This document shows, one piece after another, positions 17,238 through 24,886 of a stretch of DNA of 64,000 nucleotides. The translations under genes and the position numbers were made by a program. Source of the stretch: Pyramidobacter piscolens W5455 (GTDB taxonomy: Bacteria; Synergistota; Synergistia; Synergistales; Dethiosulfovibrionaceae); contig NZ_ADFP01000086.1 in assembly GCF_000177335.1 (NCBI RefSeq), forward strand, positions 1-64,000. Direction: 5' to 3'. The first letter of the stretch is position 1, and every line of letters starts with the position of its first letter. The notes beneath the pieces are model-generated. The model was given only the letters and a program-made list of their open reading frames with translations. It made no database searches and was not told where the DNA came from.

Positions 17238-17271
17238 ACGCTGCGGGACGGAATGTTCCGCGGCGTTTTTT
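17238..17271 (+). terminator. intrinsic terminator after the APC permease
   Basis: An 11-bp stem (17238-17248 with 17256-17266, two G-T pairs) followed by T6. It lies 14 bp past the permease stop, so the second amidohydrolase is likely read through only in part or has its own start. Confidence 0.65.
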
Positions 17272-17309
17272 CATGACGGGGCGCGACGCCTCGTTCGGAG
17301 GAACGGAAC

Positions 17310-18935
17310 ATGAGAAAATTCGCTCTTGTCAACGGGAAAATCTACGTGGAACGCGGCCGCTTCGCGCAGGCGCTCTACGCCGAAGACGGCGTGATCCGCC
17401 TCGTCGGACGCAACGACGAGATCAGATCGGCCGCCGGGCGCGGCGCGGAGGTCTTCGACTGCGAAGGCCGCACGGTGATCCCCGGCCTCAACGACAGCCA
17501 CATGCACCTGCTCGGCGTCGGCATGGAGATGTCGCAGCTGCGGCTGAACGGCGCGCGCTCCGTCGGCGAGATCGTCGCGCGCGGACAACGCTTCCTCGCC
17601 GGGCATCCCGAGCTGTGCCGCCACAGCGTCGCCGGCATCGGCTGGAACCAGGACCTTTTCGACGAAGGCGAAAAGCGCCTGCCCGACCGGCACGACCTCG
17701 ACCGAATCTCCACCGACGTCCCCGTGATCGTCGAGCGCGTCTGTCGTCACATCGCCGCCGTCAACACCAAGGCCATCGAGATGCTCGGCCTGGGCAGAAA
17801 TTCACCGCAGTACGAAAACGGCGAGTTCGAACTGGAAGCGGACGGTTTCCCCAGCGGCGTCTTCAAGGAACAGGCCGTCGCCCGCGCGAACCGGCTGATC
17901 CCGCCCAAGTCGGCGGCGGAATACGAAGACATGTTCGTCAAAGCCGCCGATTACGCCGTCGCCCATGGCCTCACCAGCGTGCAGTCGAACGACGCCGGCT
18001 TCGTTCCCGTTCCCGCCGGCGCGCTGATGGAGATCGTCGATCGCGCCCACGCCGGCGGCCGCACGGCGCTGCGCTACCGCCACCAAATGACCTTCCGCGG
18101 CGTCGGCGAATTTCAGGAATTTCTGCGCGGCGGCGCGCGCGAAAAATATCACGCCCCCGCCGCCCATGTCGAGATCGGCCCGCTCAAACTCTTCAAGGAC
18201 GGCTCGCTGGGCGGCCGCAGCGCCAAAATGAGCCGCGACTACCGCGACGATCCCGGCAACCGCGGCGTGGAAACGCTTTCCAACGAAGAGATGGATCTTT
18301 TCTGCCGCGCCGCCCGCGACGCCGGCGTGCAGATCATCACCCACGCCATTGGCGACCGGGCCATCGCCGACACGGTCGCCTGTTACGAGCGCATCATGCC
18401 CATCGGAGAAAACCCGCTGCGCCACATCGTCAACCACTGCCAGATCACCGACCGACCGCTGCTCGAACGCATCGCCGCAGACGGTCTCTGCGTCGCCTAC
18501 CAGCCGATCTTCCTCGATTACGACATGCACATCGCCGACTCCCGCTGCGGCGCGGAACTGGCAAGCACGTCCTACGCCTTCGGCACGGCCGCCGCGCTCG
18601 GCATACCCGTCGGCTACGGCACCGACGCGCCGGTCGAAGACTGCAACCCGTTCCCCTGCATCGGCGCCGCCGTCACGCGCACGGACCGCCTCGGCCGGCC
18701 CGAGGGCGGCTGGTTCCCGCGGGAGAAAGTCGACGTCGAAACGGCGATCGACGCCTACACGACCGGCAGCGCTTATCTCGAGTTCCACGAGCGCGACAAG
18801 GGGCGCCTCAAGCCCGGCTTCGTCGCCGACCTGGCCGTGCTCGACCGCGACATTTTCGACTGCCCGATCGCGCAGATCCGCGAGATCCTGCCCGTGGCGA
18901 CCGTGATCGGCGGCGAGATCGTCTACCGGCGCTAA
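17310..18935 (+). CDS. YtcJ-like metal-dependent amidohydrolase (paralogue 2)
   Basis: A 541-aa paralogue of the protein at 14161-15792, with the same order of motifs: LNDSHMHLLGVGMEM, FKDGSLGGRSAKMS, HAIGDRAIADT, NHCQITDRPLLE, YDMHIADSRCG and GTDAPVEDCNPF. The zinc-site residues are intact, so it should be active. A GGAGG site precedes the ATG at 17310. The two copies differ along most of their length, which points to old duplication with different substrates rather than recent amplification. It is the last gene of the amidohydrolase-APC-amidohydrolase group. Confidence 0.88.
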   Translation: MRKFALVNGKIYVERGRFAQALYAEDGVIRLVGRNDEIRSAAGRGAEVFDCEGRTVIPGLNDSHMHLLGVGMEMSQLRLNGARSVGEIVARGQRFLAGHPELCRHSVAGIGWNQDLFDEGEKRLPDRHDLDRISTDVPVIVERVCRHIAAVNTKAIEMLGLGRNSPQYENGEFELEADGFPSGVFKEQAVARANRLIPPKSAAEYEDMFVKAADYAVAHGLTSVQSNDAGFVPVPAGALMEIVDRAHAGGRTALRYRHQMTFRGVGEFQEFLRGGAREKYHAPAAHVEIGPLKLFKDGSLGGRSAKMSRDYRDDPGNRGVETLSNEEMDLFCRAARDAGVQIITHAIGDRAIADTVACYERIMPIGENPLRHIVNHCQITDRPLLERIAADGLCVAYQPIFLDYDMHIADSRCGAELASTSYAFGTAAALGIPVGYGTDAPVEDCNPFPCIGAAVTRTDRLGRPEGGWFPREKVDVETAIDAYTTGSAYLEFHERDKGRLKPGFVADLAVLDRDIFDCPIAQIREILPVATVIGGEIVYRR

Positions 18936-19026
18936 GCCGTTTGCAAGCCGCCGCAGCCGTCGGCTCCCGGGCCGTGCCGGCGGCCGAAATCGAGGGGACG
19001 CCCGCGGGATGTTTGCGCGAAAATTC

Positions 19027-19055
19027 TTGAACAAATCGTTTTTCAGGAGTAGAGT
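19027..19055 (+). promoter_or_regulatory. candidate promoter, TSUP gene 1
   Basis: TTGAAC, 17-bp spacer, TAGAGT, 33 bp before the start codon. The same layout recurs before the second TSUP gene. Confidence 0.5.
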
Positions 19056-19088
19056 AAGCGGAAAATCACCCAGAAACGGAGACCTGCC

Positions 19089-19814
19089 ATGAATGTCCTC
19101 ACCCTCACGCTCCTGATGAGCTCCGCAGCCGCCGGCGGGATCATCAACACCGTCTGCGGCTTCGGGCTCGGCGCCGTGGCCATGTCGATCTGGCCTTACC
19201 TGATGCCCTACATGCAGTCTGTATCGGTGGTCACTCTCTGCGGGCTGACGATCGATCTGCTGCTGCTGTCCAACACGTACCGCTTCATCAGCTGGAAAAA
19301 GCTGACGCCGTGCCTGATCTGCGGGATGCTCTTTTCCAGCCTGTCGGTTTATCTTTCCGTCGGCGCCGCCGAAAAGGCGCTCGTGCGCTCGCTGGGCGTC
19401 ATCCTCATCGCTCTGGGGATCTATTCGGTGTTCTTCAGCGGACGGATCCGCATCAAGGCGTCGCCGTTCAACGGCTGCATCGCCGGCGCGCTGGCCGGCG
19501 CTTTTTCGGGGCTCTTCTCCGTCGGCGGGCCGCCGGTGGCCATATACCTCCTCGCGGGGACCGACTCCAACAGCGAATACCGCGCCACGCTGAACGCGTA
19601 CTTCTGCTTCATCAACGTCAGCACCACCTGGGCGCGCTGGCGCAACGGCATCATCACGGCGCAGGTGCTGCAGGTCTGGCTGCTGCTGGCCGGCGCCGTC
19701 GGCCTGAGCATTTTCGTCGGCAACAAAGTCTTCTATAAACTCAACGGGGCGAAGTTGCGCAAAATAGTTTACGCTTACCTGATTTTCTCCGGCGCGCTGC
19801 TGCTCTTCCGCTGA
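19089..19814 (+). CDS. TSUP (TauE/SafE) family membrane transporter, copy 1
   Basis: A 241-aa inner-membrane protein with about eight helices and the two internal TSUP repeats, each with a glycine-rich signature (GGIINTVCGFGLGAVAMS near residue 17; GALAGAFSGLFSVGGPPVAIYLL near 140). The family exports sulfite, sulfonates or sulfoacetate, or moves small organic acids such as 2-oxoacids. The substrate is not evident here. A close homologue follows 116 bp downstream with its own promoter. Confidence 0.88.
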   Translation: MNVLTLTLLMSSAAAGGIINTVCGFGLGAVAMSIWPYLMPYMQSVSVVTLCGLTIDLLLLSNTYRFISWKKLTPCLICGMLFSSLSVYLSVGAAEKALVRSLGVILIALGIYSVFFSGRIRIKASPFNGCIAGALAGAFSGLFSVGGPPVAIYLLAGTDSNSEYRATLNAYFCFINVSTTWARWRNGIITAQVLQVWLLLAGAVGLSIFVGNKVFYKLNGAKLRKIVYAYLIFSGALLLFR

Positions 19815-19829
19815 ACTTCGATCGCTGAC

Positions 19830-19864
19830 AAGGATTGCTCTGCGGAAAGCGGCCTTCGTTTTTT
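19830..19864 (+). terminator. weak terminator between the two TSUP genes
   Basis: An imperfect hairpin (AAGG-N3-GCT with AGC-N2-CCTT) followed by CG and T6 at 19859-19864. Confidence 0.35.
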
Positions 19865-19869
19865 CGCGC

Positions 19870-19898
19870 TTGAAAAGGCGCGCCGAAAAGCGTAAAGT
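19870..19898 (+). promoter_or_regulatory. candidate promoter, TSUP gene 2
   Basis: TTGAAA, 17-bp spacer, TAAAGT, 32 bp before the start codon; nearly the same as the promoter of the first TSUP gene. Confidence 0.5.
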
Positions 19899-19930
19899 GG
19901 ATACATTCCCCTTAAAAAGGAGTTTTCTTC

Positions 19931-20656
19931 ATGCCGCCTCTTACTTTCACCGCAGCCTTCTCGGTCAGCCTGGTCGGCGCGGTCATTCAGGCTGTCTGCG
20001 GTTTCGGTTATGGCCCGGTGAACATGTCGCTGCTGCCCTACCTCTTTCCCTACGCGCAGGCGGTCGCCCTCTCCGGCCTGTGTGGGTCGACGACCTCCGT
20101 TCTCGTGCTCGCTTCCAGTTTCAGACACATCCGCTGGAAGACTCTGCTGCCCTGCGTCGTCACGGCGATGATTTTCGCGCCGCTGTCGGTGCGGCTGTCC
20201 GTCGGCGCCGCCGACAAAATCATGGTCCACAGTCTCGGCGCGATGCTGATCGCGCTGGGGATCTATTCGATTTTTTTCAGCGACCGCATCCGCATCAAGC
20301 CGACATTGTTCAACGGCGCCGCCGCCGGCACGCTCGCCGGCGTCCTCTCCGGGCTTTTCGCCGTCGGCGGGCCGCCCATCGCCCTCTACATGCTGGCCGC
20401 CACCGACACCAACGATGCCTACCGCGCCACGCTGAGCGCCCAGTTCTGCATCACCGCCTGCGTCACCACGTTCGCGCGCTGGCGCAGCGGCGCCTTTACC
20501 GCCGCGACGATCCACGTCTACGTCCTCATGCTCGCCTCGCTGCTGATCGGCGCCTGGATCGGCGGCAAAATTTTCCATCGTCTCGATCCCAAGCGTTTGC
20601 GGCTGATCGTTTACGGCTATCTGATCGTTTCGGGGATCCTGATGCTTTTCAAGTGA
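19931..20656 (+). CDS. TSUP (TauE/SafE) family membrane transporter, copy 2
   Basis: A 241-aa homologue of the neighbour at 19089-19814, equal in length, with matching repeats (GAVIQAVCGFGYGPVNMS and GTLAGVLSGLFAVGGPPIALYML) and the shared block ALGIYSIFFSDRIRIKP. AAGGAG precedes the ATG at 19931. The identical length and collinear motifs indicate tandem duplication. Keeping both copies, each with a promoter, suggests split substrates or heteromeric use. A bidirectional terminator separates it from the convergent M20 genes. Confidence 0.88.
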   Translation: MPPLTFTAAFSVSLVGAVIQAVCGFGYGPVNMSLLPYLFPYAQAVALSGLCGSTTSVLVLASSFRHIRWKTLLPCVVTAMIFAPLSVRLSVGAADKIMVHSLGAMLIALGIYSIFFSDRIRIKPTLFNGAAAGTLAGVLSGLFAVGGPPIALYMLAATDTNDAYRATLSAQFCITACVTTFARWRSGAFTAATIHVYVLMLASLLIGAWIGGKIFHRLDPKRLRLIVYGYLIVSGILMLFK

Positions 20657-20709
20657 GAGAAAAATCTTTCTCCGCCTGAAAGCGCTTCCGCGCTGCGTTC
20701 TCGATCAAT

Positions 20710-20725
20710 TGTTCCACGTGGAACA
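20710..20725. other. parS-like centromere site 1
   Basis: A perfect 16-bp palindrome TGTTCCACGTGGAACA, which matches the bacterial parS pattern (TGTTnCACGTGnAACA) bound by ParB/Spo0J. It is intergenic, next to a terminator. The same 16 bp recur at 47536 and 59745. Confidence 0.75.
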
Positions 20726-20737
20726 TTCGCTTTCGCG

Positions 20738-20782
20738 AAAAAACGGTTCTTCGGCATGACGAATGCCGAAGAACCGTTTTTT
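20738..20782. terminator. bidirectional terminator between convergent genes
   Basis: A 20-bp perfect stem (20738-20757 with 20763-20782) with A6 and T6 at its feet and a 5-nt loop. It serves the TSUP gene rightward and the M20 gene leftward. Confidence 0.9.
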
Positions 20783-20797
20783 TGTCGAAGCAGAGTG

Positions 20798-21988
20798 TCA
20801 GCGGCCGTGGCGCGCCAGCCACATGATCGCGCTGCCGGCGGCCATGGCGGTTCCGCGCCAGAGGATGCCGTCGTCGATCTCGAAACGCGGGCTGTGCTGC
20901 GGCGTGGGGCCGTGGGACGAGGGCGTGTACATGAGCAGGAAGGTGCCGGGACCTTTGAGCAGATAGCCGGCAAAATCCTCGCCGCCCGTGGTGGGCAGCG
21001 GCACGCGCAGGAAGGCTTCGTCGCCGAAAAGCTCGCGCCCGATGGCGACGACTTCTGCGGTGGCTTCGGGGTCGTTGACGAGGTTGGCGGCCCCGCGCGT
21101 CCAGACCAGTTCGGCTTTCGCTCCCGACGCTTCGGCGATCAGCTCCGCCATTTTCCTCATGCGCTCTTTGATGCGGCAGCGTTCCTCCTCGGAAAGGGCG
21201 CGTGCCGTGCCGCTCAGCACGCAGGTCTCGGGGATGATGTTGAAAGCCGCGCCGGGCGTGCGCACCTTGCAGACCGACAGGACCATCGGCTTCGTGGCGC
21301 TCTGTTCGCGGCTGACGAGGCTCTGCCAGGCGTCGATGACGCGGGCGGCGATCAGCACGGGATCGACGGCCAGCGACGGGAACGCGCCGTGTCCTCCCTT
21401 GCCGGCGATCGTGCACTGCCAGCTGTCGAGGAAGGACATAAACGCGCCGGGGTAATAGCCGAACGTGCCCGCCGGCCAGTCGTGCGGCGCGATCGAACCG
21501 GCGTGAAGGCCGACGATGAAATCGGTGTGGGGATTTTCCAGGCAGCCGTCGGCGATCATGGCGTTGGCGCCGTTGCCGGTCTCCTCGCCGGGCTGAAAGA
21601 GGATCTTCACCGTGCCGTTCAGTTCGTCTTTGCGTTTCATCAGCAGAGATGCCGCGCCCAGCGCCATGGCGGTGTGCGCGTCGTGGCCGCAGGCGTGCAT
21701 GCAGCCGTTTTTCGAGGCGTAGTCCACCGGCGTCTGCTCCACGACGGGCAGGCCGTCGCAGTCGGCGCGCCAGGTGAAGCACTTGCCGGGGCGGCCTTCG
21801 ATCAGGGCGACGACGCCGTGGCCGCCCACGCCCTTGCGGTACGGTACGCCGAGCGAGTCGAGCGCCTTGCAGATGTAGGCTTCGGTCTGGGGCGTTTCCA
21901 GCCCCAGCTCGGGGAACTGGTGCAGCTCGCGCCGCCAGGCGACGATCTGGGAACTGAGCTCTTTCGCTTCGTCGAGGATCGTTTTCAT
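20798..21988 (-). CDS. M20-family amidohydrolase/aminoacylase (paralogue 1)
   Basis: A 396-aa zinc-dependent hydrolase of the hippurate hydrolase/N-acyl-L-amino-acid amidohydrolase group (AbgB/HipO-like). Visible marks are RRELHQFPELGLETP, the metal motif CMHACGHDAHTAMALG, PGEETGNGANAMI (catalytic Glu and metal Glu), the lid domain with LSGTARA, and PTTGGEDFAGYL. Such enzymes release amino acids from N-acyl or amide conjugates. A GGATCG-type ribosome site is weak; the ATG at 21988 is nearly adjacent to the stop of the upstream paralogue, so they form one unit. Confidence 0.92.
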   Translation of the reverse strand: MKTILDEAKELSSQIVAWRRELHQFPELGLETPQTEAYICKALDSLGVPYRKGVGGHGVVALIEGRPGKCFTWRADCDGLPVVEQTPVDYASKNGCMHACGHDAHTAMALGAASLLMKRKDELNGTVKILFQPGEETGNGANAMIADGCLENPHTDFIVGLHAGSIAPHDWPAGTFGYYPGAFMSFLDSWQCTIAGKGGHGAFPSLAVDPVLIAARVIDAWQSLVSREQSATKPMVLSVCKVRTPGAAFNIIPETCVLSGTARALSEEERCRIKERMRKMAELIAEASGAKAELVWTRGAANLVNDPEATAEVVAIGRELFGDEAFLRVPLPTTGGEDFAGYLLKGPGTFLLMYTPSSHGPTPQHSPRFEIDDGILWRGTAMAAGSAIMWLARHGR

Positions 21989-21989
21989 G

Positions 21990-23183
21990 TCATTCGCCCT
22001 CTTTTGCGGAACGGCCGAGCGCCAGCGCCGCGAACAGCGCCGCGCCGCGCCACAGCCAGCGGTCGTTGATGCGGAAATGGCAGTTGTGCATGTTGTACGC
22101 GGGCCCGTCGGGCGGCGGCACGACGAGGAACGCCATGGCGCCGGGAATATGTTCCGTATAAAAGGCGAAATCGTCGCCGGCCAGCATCGGCTCGTTCACG
22201 AACAGCGCGTTTTCGTCGCCGAACAGCGCCGCCGCCGTCTTTTGCGCCGCGCCGATGACCCGTTCGTCGTTCAGCAGCGGCGGCGCGCCGCGCGTGTACT
22301 TCACGTCGGCTTTCACGCCCATGCTTTCCGCCGTGAGGCGGGCGATCTCGCCCAGGCGCCGCTCGATCAGGTCGCGCGTCTGCGGCCACAGCGTGCGCGC
22401 CGTGCCCACCAGACGGGCCGTCTCGGGGATGACGTTGGCGGTCTCGCCGGCCTCGAACTGGCACACCGAAACGACCGACGGGCACATCGGGCAGGCGTTG
22501 CGGCTGACGATCGTCTGCAGTCCGGTGACGATCCGTCCCGCCGCCACGACGGGATCGCGCGACAGCTCCGGGATCGCGCCGTGGCTGCCCTTGCCGGTCA
22601 GGTCGATCTCGAACTTGTCCATGCAGGCCAGCGCCGCGCCCTTGATGAAATGGAAGGAGCCGGCTTTTTTGTTTTCGCCCGACCCCATCGACACGTGGAT
22701 CGCGAACGCCGCGGCGGGAGCGGGATCTTCGAGACAGCCGCCGGCCATCATCGCCCGCGCGCCCGCGCCGATCTCCTCGGCGGGCTGGAACAGCACCTTG
22801 ACCGCGCCGTCCAGTTCGCCGCGGCGGGCCAGCAGCAGCTTGACCGCGCCCAGCCCCATGGCGCTGTGGGCGTCGTGCCCGCAGGCGTGCATGTTTTCGT
22901 TGCGCGACGAAAACGCCTCGCCCGATTCTTCGCGGATCGGCAGGCCGTCGCAGTCGCAGCGGAACATCAGGCATTTGCCCGGCCGCGCTCCCCTGACCAC
23001 GGCGACGACGCCGTGGCCGCCCACGCCGCGTCGGTATTCGGCCCCCATGGCGTCGAGCTGGCGGCACAGGTATTCTTCCGTCCGCGGCGTTTCCAGCCCC
23101 ACTTCGGGAAAGGCGTGAAGCTCGCGCCGCCAGCCGCGGATCAGCTCCTGAAGCGCTTCGGCGTCCTTTACGACAGAGTTCAT
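21990..23183 (-). CDS. M20-family amidohydrolase/aminoacylase (paralogue 2)
   Basis: A 397-aa paralogue of the next gene downstream, with RRELHAFPEVGLETPRTEEY, NMHACGHDAHSAMGLG, QPAEEIGAGARAMM and MLAGDDFAFY in the same places. All metal and catalytic residues are present. The ATG at 23183 is 8 bp from AAAGGA; a longer form from 23192 would lack a ribosome site. It ends 1 bp before the next M20 start, so translation is coupled. Upstream in the same direction lies the two-gene DUF5058-type membrane system, suggesting that the transported compound is the hydrolase substrate. Confidence 0.92.
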   Translation of the reverse strand: MNSVVKDAEALQELIRGWRRELHAFPEVGLETPRTEEYLCRQLDAMGAEYRRGVGGHGVVAVVRGARPGKCLMFRCDCDGLPIREESGEAFSSRNENMHACGHDAHSAMGLGAVKLLLARRGELDGAVKVLFQPAEEIGAGARAMMAGGCLEDPAPAAAFAIHVSMGSGENKKAGSFHFIKGAALACMDKFEIDLTGKGSHGAIPELSRDPVVAAGRIVTGLQTIVSRNACPMCPSVVSVCQFEAGETANVIPETARLVGTARTLWPQTRDLIERRLGEIARLTAESMGVKADVKYTRGAPPLLNDERVIGAAQKTAAALFGDENALFVNEPMLAGDDFAFYTEHIPGAMAFLVVPPPDGPAYNMHNCHFRINDRWLWRGAALFAALALGRSAKEGE

Positions 23184-23250
23184 TGCGCACATCCTTTCTT
23201 TTTTCCATAAAATTCCGCCTGCCCTGAAGCGGACAGGCGGAACGGCGAAT

Positions 23251-23934
23251 TTACTTCTTGATAACGCCGGCCTTGTAAAGCACGCGGGCCGCCGCGATCG
23301 TGCCGAAGACCGCGCCGAGGATCAGCGTCGCCGGATGCTGCAGCGCCGGCCTGCCGCTGGCGAAGAGCAGCCCGGGGATGCCGATGCCGGAGACGGCCAG
23401 CAGCGGTTCCTTGATGACGCAGGAAACGAACATGGCGCCGAAGACGGCCGGCACGGCGCAGCTTTTGAACGCGGCGACGATGCCCGCGGGAAGCACGGAG
23501 AGCACCGACGCGCCCGCCAGCGCCGCGAGCGTGACGAAGAACAGATTGACGACCACCGATCCCGTCAATCCCACGGTGGAAACGATCAGCGCCTCGGGCG
23601 AACCGCTCTCGGTGCCGACGGCTTCCTGAGCCGCCGCCGAGCAGGGCACGCGCAGATTGCCGATGTTGCCCGTCAGAAAAGCGATGTAGATGCCCACCTC
23701 GCCAAGCACGGGGAAGTAGGAGATCGGTTCGATGAAGTACACGGCGCCGCAGATGGAAACGATCATCAGCCAGGCCTGGAACGCCGCGCCCCAGCCGGGC
23801 CACGCGCCGTGAACGAAGTACAAATAAAGATTCGGGAAGAAGCAGGCCGCGATCACGATCCACAGCGTCGTCACGCCGATGCCGCGGGCCGGACGGTTCC
23901 ACACGCCGCCGAAAGCCGAAAGTTTGTCAGACAT
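23251..23934 (-). CDS. integral membrane protein, partner of the DUF5058 protein
   Basis: A 227-aa protein with about six hydrophobic segments (WIVIAACFFPNLYLYFVHG, AWLMIVSICGAVYFIEP, GIYIAFLTGNIGNLR, VNLFFVTLAALAGASVLSVL and others) and a conserved-looking centre, FLTGNIGNLRVPCSAAAQE. I do not recognise a named family beyond its regular pairing with DUF5058. It lies 24 bp downstream of the DUF5058 gene and 67 bp upstream of the M20 pair. It is likely the second subunit of a small-molecule carrier; this is inferred from context. Confidence 0.7.
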   Translation of the reverse strand: MSDKLSAFGGVWNRPARGIGVTTLWIVIAACFFPNLYLYFVHGAWPGWGAAFQAWLMIVSICGAVYFIEPISYFPVLGEVGIYIAFLTGNIGNLRVPCSAAAQEAVGTESGSPEALIVSTVGLTGSVVVNLFFVTLAALAGASVLSVLPAGIVAAFKSCAVPAVFGAMFVSCVIKEPLLAVSGIGIPGLLFASGRPALQHPATLILGAVFGTIAAARVLYKAGVIKK

Positions 23935-23958
23935 GAGTTTTTCCCTCTCTTCCTGCGA

Positions 23959-24705
23959 TCAAAAGAACGCGGCCACGATCATGCCGGCCAGCATGGCCAG
24001 ACCGAGATTGTACTCGCGCAGCTTGGGACGCTTCTTCGACACGCGGATCAGGACCGCCATGGCGATGCCGGCGGCGATCGTGGCGACCATCGGCTGCAGC
24101 GGGACCATGCCCGAGCCGCCCGCGGCGAGCGCCTTTTTGTAATTGCGCAGAGCCTTGCCGATCGTGTCGGCGCTGAGATACCCGTAGCAGCCCGTCGTCG
24201 CCGCCACGGCGATGAGCACCAGCCAGCGGGCGTCGCCGCCGCCGAACTTGGCGCGCACCTTCTCCAGATGGGGCGTCAGCACCGCGGCCACGACCAGCCA
24301 GCCGATGCCGTTGACGGCCATCGTCCACCACGAGGCGGCCAGCGCGTTCAGATCGTACTGGGGCGAGTTGAGCTCCACGCCGTACGCCTGGGCGCCCAGC
24401 ATCGCGCCCGTCATCTCGATCGGCGCCGAGCCGATGATCGAGCAGCGCAGCCACGCGATCGGCGCGCCCACCGCGCTGATCAGGCCGACCATGACGAGGA
24501 ACACCGCGAACGACGGCCCCACCGAAGAGACCGCGCCCGTCCACAATCCCTTGTACACGTTGCGGCGTTCGAAACCGATCGCGTCCGCGGCCTTCAGCGA
24601 CAGGCGGATGTAGAGCAGCGACTGGATCAGCGCCACCGCCACGACGATAAAGCACAGGAACCACACCACCGCGTTGTTCGCAACTTGAAAAACTTCCTGC
24701 GGCAT
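23959..24705 (-). CDS. DUF5058-family membrane protein (putative carrier subunit)
   Basis: A 248-aa protein with about six helices. The order FQVANNAVVWFLC, SLLYIRLSLKAADAIG, SSVGPSFAVFLVMVGLISAVGAPIAWLRCSIIGSA and LNALAASWWTMAVNGIGW agrees with my recollection of DUF5058. That family occurs in anaerobic Firmicutes and Synergistota beside M20 or other amidases. The ATG at 24705 is preferred over the TTG at 24708 because GGGAGG lies upstream. With its partner and the two M20 enzymes it forms a four-gene leftward unit. No substrate is known. Confidence 0.7.
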   Translation of the reverse strand: MPQEVFQVANNAVVWFLCFIVVAVALIQSLLYIRLSLKAADAIGFERRNVYKGLWTGAVSSVGPSFAVFLVMVGLISAVGAPIAWLRCSIIGSAPIEMTGAMLGAQAYGVELNSPQYDLNALAASWWTMAVNGIGWLVVAAVLTPHLEKVRAKFGGGDARWLVLIAVAATTGCYGYLSADTIGKALRNYKKALAAGGSGMVPLQPMVATIAAGIAMAVLIRVSKKRPKLREYNLGLAMLAGMIVAAFF

Positions 24706-24732
24706 CAAAAAGCCTCCCCCACAAATAAAAAT

Positions 24733-24785
24733 GATAATGATCTCCGCGGGCGAAAGTGTGACTTTCGCCCGCGGAGATCATTATC
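24733..24785 (-). terminator. terminator of the pucR-like gene
   Basis: A 24-bp perfect stem (24733-24756 with 24762-24785); on the minus strand ATTTTTATTTGT follows. It lies about 100 bp past the regulator stop and also insulates the DUF5058 unit. Confidence 0.75.
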
Positions 24786-24886
24786 GTCTTCCCCGTTTTC
24801 CTTTTCATCGTCCGAGCGCGACGAAAAAGAAGCATAAAATTTAAATATTTCGTTCTCGAATCAAATATCCGGGGACAAATGAACTG

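Noticed and set aside
9562-17332. Very long antisense frames (9562-11667, 14167-15858, 15821-17332)
   Set aside because: Each lies opposite a gene with certain motifs (transglycosylase, amidohydrolase, permease) and shows only His/Gln/Glu/Arg-rich shadow composition.
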